Shown one piece after another: positions 61,061 to 64,000 of a stretch of 64,000 bases of DNA. Under the pieces are notes generated by a model. It was given only the letters and a program-made list of their open reading frames with translations, was not told the DNA's origin and did not search any database. Numbering within the stretch: the first letter of the stretch is position 1; each line of letters opens with the position of its first letter. Position numbers and translations under genes: made by a program. Origin of the DNA: Anaerolineae bacterium (GTDB lineage Bacteria; Chloroflexota; Anaerolineae; Aggregatilineales; UBA2796); NCBI GenBank assembly GCA_019637615.1, contig JAHBVJ010000018.1, forward strand, positions 62,001 through 126,000, read 5' to 3'.

Positions 61061-61499
61061 CGACGTTTGCCTCCAATAAGATGCGGCGCAGCGCGGGCAA
61101 GGCTGCTTGCACTGCCGCCATCTCCCTTTCTTTCAGGTTCTTCATCAAGGGCAGTAGACGCTCTTGCATTCGTTGATCGGTCTGCTCGAAGCGCTGGCGA
61201 CCGGCTGGCGTCAGATGCAGCAGCGACTGCCGCCGATCGGACGGATCAGGGATACGCTCGACAAGACCACGCTCGACCAAGGTCTGTACCAGTTCGCCCG
61301 CCGATTGCAGACTCACCCGCCGGAGCCGTGCGACTGCGCTCACCGTCAGCGGTTGCTGAGAGAGATACGTCATCACGCGGAACTGCGGCATGGTTGTTTC
61401 GTCGCCCGCTTCGGGGCGTAATTCTGCCAGCATCAGGCGATTCAACATTGGTAAGATGTGGAGGAGTTCACGCGCAGCTTCTTCGGGTGTCCATGTCAT
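61047..61499 (-). CDS. MarR-family transcriptional regulator
   Basis: A 150-aa DNA-binding protein. The winged helix includes FRVMTYLSQQPLTVSAVARL, RVSLQSAGELVQTLVERGLVERI and DPSDRRQSLLHLTPAGRQRFEQ, with the DxR(R) wing. It is the first gene of the operon with the DrrA/DrrB-like exporter and most likely represses it until a toxic ligand binds, as is common for this gene arrangement. Confidence 0.94.
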   Translation of the reverse strand: MTWTPEEAARELLHILPMLNRLMLAELRPEAGDETTMPQFRVMTYLSQQPLTVSAVARLRRVSLQSAGELVQTLVERGLVERIPDPSDRRQSLLHLTPAGRQRFEQTDQRMQERLLPLMKNLKEREMAAVQAALPALRRILLEANVDAND

Positions 61500-61659
61500 G
61501 ATGAAAGCCTTTTGCCTAGTAAATACTCAGGCAACCTGATAATAAGGTTACATGTGTATTTATCGGATGTCAAGTGGTCGGGAATGTTCTTATCGAGACA
61601 TTATATATTGCTAGACAACGCGTTATTGACAACGTAGCGCTAGAATAACAAAAGAATCC

Positions 61660-61899
61660 GTGAAATGGGGAAGATATGCCCAAATTACCTATATTTCAGC
61701 TCAACAATGTATAAGAGCTTTACAACGAGCCGGATTTACTGTCATGCGACAAAAAGGCAGTCATATCATCATGGATAACGGTCAGGGGCGAGTGGTCGTT
61801 GTTCCTAATCATCGCGAAATCGCAAGAGGAACTTTGCGCAGCATCATCGCCTTGTCCGGCCTTACAGAGGAGGAATTTCTGGAATTGCTTAAGGGATAA
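61660..61899 (+). CDS. hicA: HicA-family mRNA interferase toxin with an apparently frameshifted start
   Basis: A short RNA-cleaving toxin fold with the conserved His in QKGSHII (residue 35 from the GTG at 61660) and VVVPNHREIARGTLRSII. From that GTG the product is 79 aa, but the first 11 residues (KWGRYAQITYI) do not look like HicA. The normal HicA beginning, MPKLP, is encoded in another frame at ATG 61676, with GGGGA at four bases, and that frame stops after 12 codons. A deletion of one base, or insertion of two, near 61691 would explain this. The gene may be dead, or use the weak GTG. It is convergent with hicB. Confidence 0.75.
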   Translation: MKWGRYAQITYISAQQCIRALQRAGFTVMRQKGSHIIMDNGQGRVVVVPNHREIARGTLRSIIALSGLTEEEFLELLKG

Positions 61900-61901
61900 A
61901 G

Positions 61902-62105
61902 TCAGACAGATTCGACATGGATAGGATAATCTGCGGGAATTTCGCGACCTTGCTCTTGAGCATATTCGATCCAGAGATCGATGGCCTCTTTGATATTCGC
62001 CAGTGCTGCTTCGTATGTCGCACCTTGGCTGACACATCCCGGCAGGCTAGGGCACTCAGCTACAAAGTAACCATCCTCATCGGGGTAAATGATAACCTGT
62101 CGCAT
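61902..62105 (-). CDS. hicB: HicB-family antitoxin
   Basis: A 67-aa protein with the partial RNase-H-like HicB fold: QVIIYPDEDGYFVAECPSLP, GCVSQGATYEAALANIKEAI, DLWIEYAQEQGREIP. There is no C-terminal DNA-binding domain, as in the short HicB type. It would bind and neutralise HicA. Its stop lies two bases from the hicA stop on the opposite strand. The pair is tail-to-tail, whereas hicA and hicB normally lie on one strand. Confidence 0.88.
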   Translation of the reverse strand: MRQVIIYPDEDGYFVAECPSLPGCVSQGATYEAALANIKEAIDLWIEYAQEQGREIPADYPIHVESV

Positions 62106-62264
62106 ATCCCTCCTATTGGTACTAAAAAGATTTGTTTCACATCATACTATAGAAATTTCTAGAATTCTATCTCACGCGGTAACAGACAATCTGAATCTCA
62201 GTGCCCTCACCCGAATCGCGCTACAATTGGAGCAATGACACGCTGATGGAAAGGTTGCACTGCC

Positions 62265-63839
62265 ATGACCTCTCGCGGGAAAAAGGCGAATCTCGGTAAC
62301 TTGTATGACGACGATCTGTTCAGCATGGGCGCGGGCGGCACGCCTCGCAAGCGCGAACCCCTTGCGGCACGGATGCGTCCGCGTCATTTCACGGAATTTG
62401 TCGGGCAAGATCATATCGTCGGCCCCGGCAAGCTGCTGCGTCGGGCGATAGAAGCCGATCAACTCACCTCGATCATCCTGTGGGGGCCGCCGGGGTCAGG
62501 CAAGACGACGCTGGCGAACATCGTGGCGAAGGAAACCAACGCGGAGTTCATGATCCTAAACGCGGTATTGGATGGCGTTAAGGAACTGCGCGACGTGATC
62601 GACCTCGCCTCACAGAAACCGCGTAACGCCAAAACCGTGCTGTTCGTGGACGAAATTCACCGTTGGAACAAGACGCAGCAAGATGCACTGCTGCCACACG
62701 TTGAATCCGGCTTGATCACGTTGATCGGTGCGACGACGGAAAATCCCTTCTTTTCGCTGGTCGGCCCGCTGATCAGTCGTGCTCGCGTGTTCCGGCTCGA
62801 ACCGCTGAAGGATGAGCACATCCGCACACTGCTGCAATTCGCGCTGACCGACAAGGAACGCGGTTATGGTGACGGCTTCAACGGCGCACCCGTCAAGATC
62901 ACCGATGACGCGCTTAAGCATCTGGTCGAAGTTTCCGGCGGCGATGCGCGGAGTGCGCTCAATGCGCTCGAAATGGCGGTGATGACCACGCCCAAAGGCG
63001 ACGATGGCGCGATCACGATTTCGCTGGATGTGGCTTCGGAGAGCATTCAGCGCCGCGCGATTCGTTATGATCGCGATCAGGACGAGCATTACAACACGGT
63101 CAGCGCCTTCATCAAAAGTCTGCGCGGCAGCGATCCCGACGCGGCGCTGTACTGGCTCGCCAAGATGCTCAACGCGGGCGAAGACCCACGCGTAATTTTC
63201 CGCCGCATGATTATCCTTTCGTGCGAAGATGTCGGCTTGGCTGATCCGCAGGGGATCGTGGTGGTCAACGCCGCCGCCGAAGCCTTCGAGCGAGTCGGAC
63301 TGCCAGAGGGGAATTATTTGCTGGCGCAAGCGTGCTTGTATCTCGCCACCGCGCCTAAGAGCAACACGACCAGCGCTCTGTTCAGCGCGTTATCTTACAT
63401 CGAGAAGAATGGCGCGGAGCCAGTTCCCGCAAATCTACGCGACAGCACGGCCAACGCTCTGTTCGCGCAGCACGAAGGCGCAGAAAGCCCCAGCAGCACC
63501 TACAAATATCCGCACGACTATCCAGGCGCGTATGTGCCGCAGCAGTATTTGCCGGAAGGATTCAAGCGTCAGAATTGGTATACGCCGAAGACGGTGGGCT
63601 ATGAGGAGTCGATTGCCGAGCGTTTCGCGGGCTACGAATTCCCCGATGCTCCCGCGCCAAGCAAACCAGCCGCTAAACCTGCTGCGGTGAAATCCGCGCC
63701 GCCAGCCCATGTACCACCCGCCACACCTATGCCGCCAGTAGTCGATGAGAATGTGGATGACGTTCGCTACGAGCCAATCGAGGATGAGCGTCCTGCCACA
63801 CCAAAGGGCACTGCCAAAAAGCCGCCTACGAAGAAATAA
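62265..63839 (+). CDS. rarA: Replication-associated recombination protein A (RarA/MgsA AAA+ ATPase)
   Basis: A 524-aa AAA+ ATPase that acts at stalled replication forks. RPRHFTEFVGQDHIVGPGKLLRR precedes Walker A WGPPGSGKTT, FVDEIHRWNKTQQDALLPHVE is Walker B with the sensor region, and SGGDARSALNALEMAV is sensor 2. The MgsA C-terminal domain includes KSLRGSDPDAALYWLAKML, then EDPRVIFRRM. Beyond the usual end, near YKYPHDYPGAYVPQQYLPEG, there is an extra tail of about 80 residues, rich in Pro, Ala and Lys. The ATG at 62265 has a weak ribosome site. Confidence 0.96.
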   Translation: MTSRGKKANLGNLYDDDLFSMGAGGTPRKREPLAARMRPRHFTEFVGQDHIVGPGKLLRRAIEADQLTSIILWGPPGSGKTTLANIVAKETNAEFMILNAVLDGVKELRDVIDLASQKPRNAKTVLFVDEIHRWNKTQQDALLPHVESGLITLIGATTENPFFSLVGPLISRARVFRLEPLKDEHIRTLLQFALTDKERGYGDGFNGAPVKITDDALKHLVEVSGGDARSALNALEMAVMTTPKGDDGAITISLDVASESIQRRAIRYDRDQDEHYNTVSAFIKSLRGSDPDAALYWLAKMLNAGEDPRVIFRRMIILSCEDVGLADPQGIVVVNAAAEAFERVGLPEGNYLLAQACLYLATAPKSNTTSALFSALSYIEKNGAEPVPANLRDSTANALFAQHEGAESPSSTYKYPHDYPGAYVPQQYLPEGFKRQNWYTPKTVGYEESIAERFAGYEFPDAPAPSKPAAKPAAVKSAPPAHVPPATPMPPVVDENVDDVRYEPIEDERPATPKGTAKKPPTKK

Positions 63840-63853
63840 TAGCGATTTAGCTT

Positions 63854-63879
63854 AAGCCCGATGCATGTGCGTCGGGCTT
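63854..63879. terminator. Terminator between rarA and the azlD-like gene
   Basis: AAGCCCGA (63854-63861) and TCGGGCTT (63872-63879) form an 8-bp stem with a 10-base loop, followed by GTTCTT. It can serve both convergent genes. Confidence 0.75.
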
Positions 63880-63889
63880 GTTCTTCAAA

Positions 63890-64000
63890 TCATGCCCCGA
63901 ATACTGCCCGCAGCAGCCAGAACGCCGCCATGCTCACTACGATGGTCAGCAGTAGATTTTTGGTTTTCCACGCGATCACCGCTGTGATCGCCGCGCCGAG
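63890..64000 (-). CDS. AzlD-like branched-chain amino-acid transport protein, C-terminal end only
   Basis: The last 36 codons of a minus-strand gene that continues beyond the window. The visible product ends AITAVIAWKTKNLLLTIVVS and finishes MAAFWLLRAVFGA, matching the last two membrane helices of AzlD, the small partner of the AzlC amino-acid exporter. The azlC gene would be expected further right, outside the window. Confidence 0.7.
   Translation of the reverse strand, partial: LGAAITAVIAWKTKNLLLTIVVSMAAFWLLRAVFGA

Overview
The window looks like a chromosomal segment of a member of the Chloroflexota, probably an Anaerolineae-type bacterium. This rests on inference from gene content: Hanks-type kinases carrying membrane and TPR modules, DUF4397/SH3b and TolB-type secreted propeller proteins with Thr/Pro-rich linkers, DUF4058, CTC-form ribosomal protein L25, and many sugar ABC transporters with LacI/GntR regulators. 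No rRNA, tRNA, CRISPR array, phage or intact insertion sequence was recognised. Most of the window is dense and ordinary; the accessory stretches are 18.2-19.6, 28.3-31.1, 38.2-40.7 and 61.6-62.1 kb.

Layout. 0-2 kb: trpS and an alpha/beta hydrolase. 2.2-15 kb: a sugar or sugar-acid catabolic locus (solute-binding protein, GntR/FCD regulator, DapA-family lyase, two Gfo/Idh/MocA oxidoreductases, a large unrecognised protein, an acetyl-xylan-esterase-like hydrolase, a fucose-isomerase-like protein and an MFS carrier). 15-18 kb: a membrane Ser/Thr kinase whose sensor half resembles that of histidine kinases, and a DUF4058 protein. 18-19.5 kb: a DUF72 remnant, a small hypothetical gene and an AT-rich array of ATGATCTGA motifs. 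19.5-21.2 kb: an ECF41-type sigma factor, its likely promoter and a partner NAD(P)-binding protein. 21-28 kb, minus strand: a propeller lipoprotein, an AlbA/Schlafen-type regulator, lon and folC. 28.3-31.1 kb: two ACAGG(G/C) motif arrays followed by three tandem copies of a 135-aa protein. 31-38 kb: a secreted DUF4397/SH3b protein, ahcY, and a Ser/Thr kinase with TPRs. 38-42 kb: small hypothetical genes around a 34-bp perfect palindrome, a sigma-region-4-like protein, and an orphan promoter. 42-43.5 kb: an XRE regulator and a TPR protein.

43.7-56.3 kb holds two transport operons. The first is LacI - sugar-binding protein - MalF-like - MalG-like. The second is a five-gene Opp/Dpp-type importer (family 5 binding protein, two permeases, two ATPases), controlled by a strong promoter followed by a perfect TGGGAGCGCTCCCA operator and a structured leader. 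A minus-strand LacI gene lies between them, with a cluster of ACGT-centred operator-like sites upstream. Because that operator is the one known for CebR-type cellobiose regulators, and Opp/Dpp-type importers carry oligosaccharides in some thermophiles, the second operon may import oligosaccharides rather than peptides (inference).

56.5-64 kb: rplY, a WYL regulator, an alpha/beta hydrolase, a MarR-DrrA-DrrB efflux operon, a tail-to-tail hicA/hicB pair in which hicA appears frameshifted at its start, rarA with an extended tail, and the end of an azlD-like gene.

The most unusual items are the intergenic motif arrays, the triplicated 135-aa family with its copied upstream block, the palindrome with back-to-back -10 boxes, and the sensor-module/kinase fusion. 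None is proven to be a new system from sequence alone.
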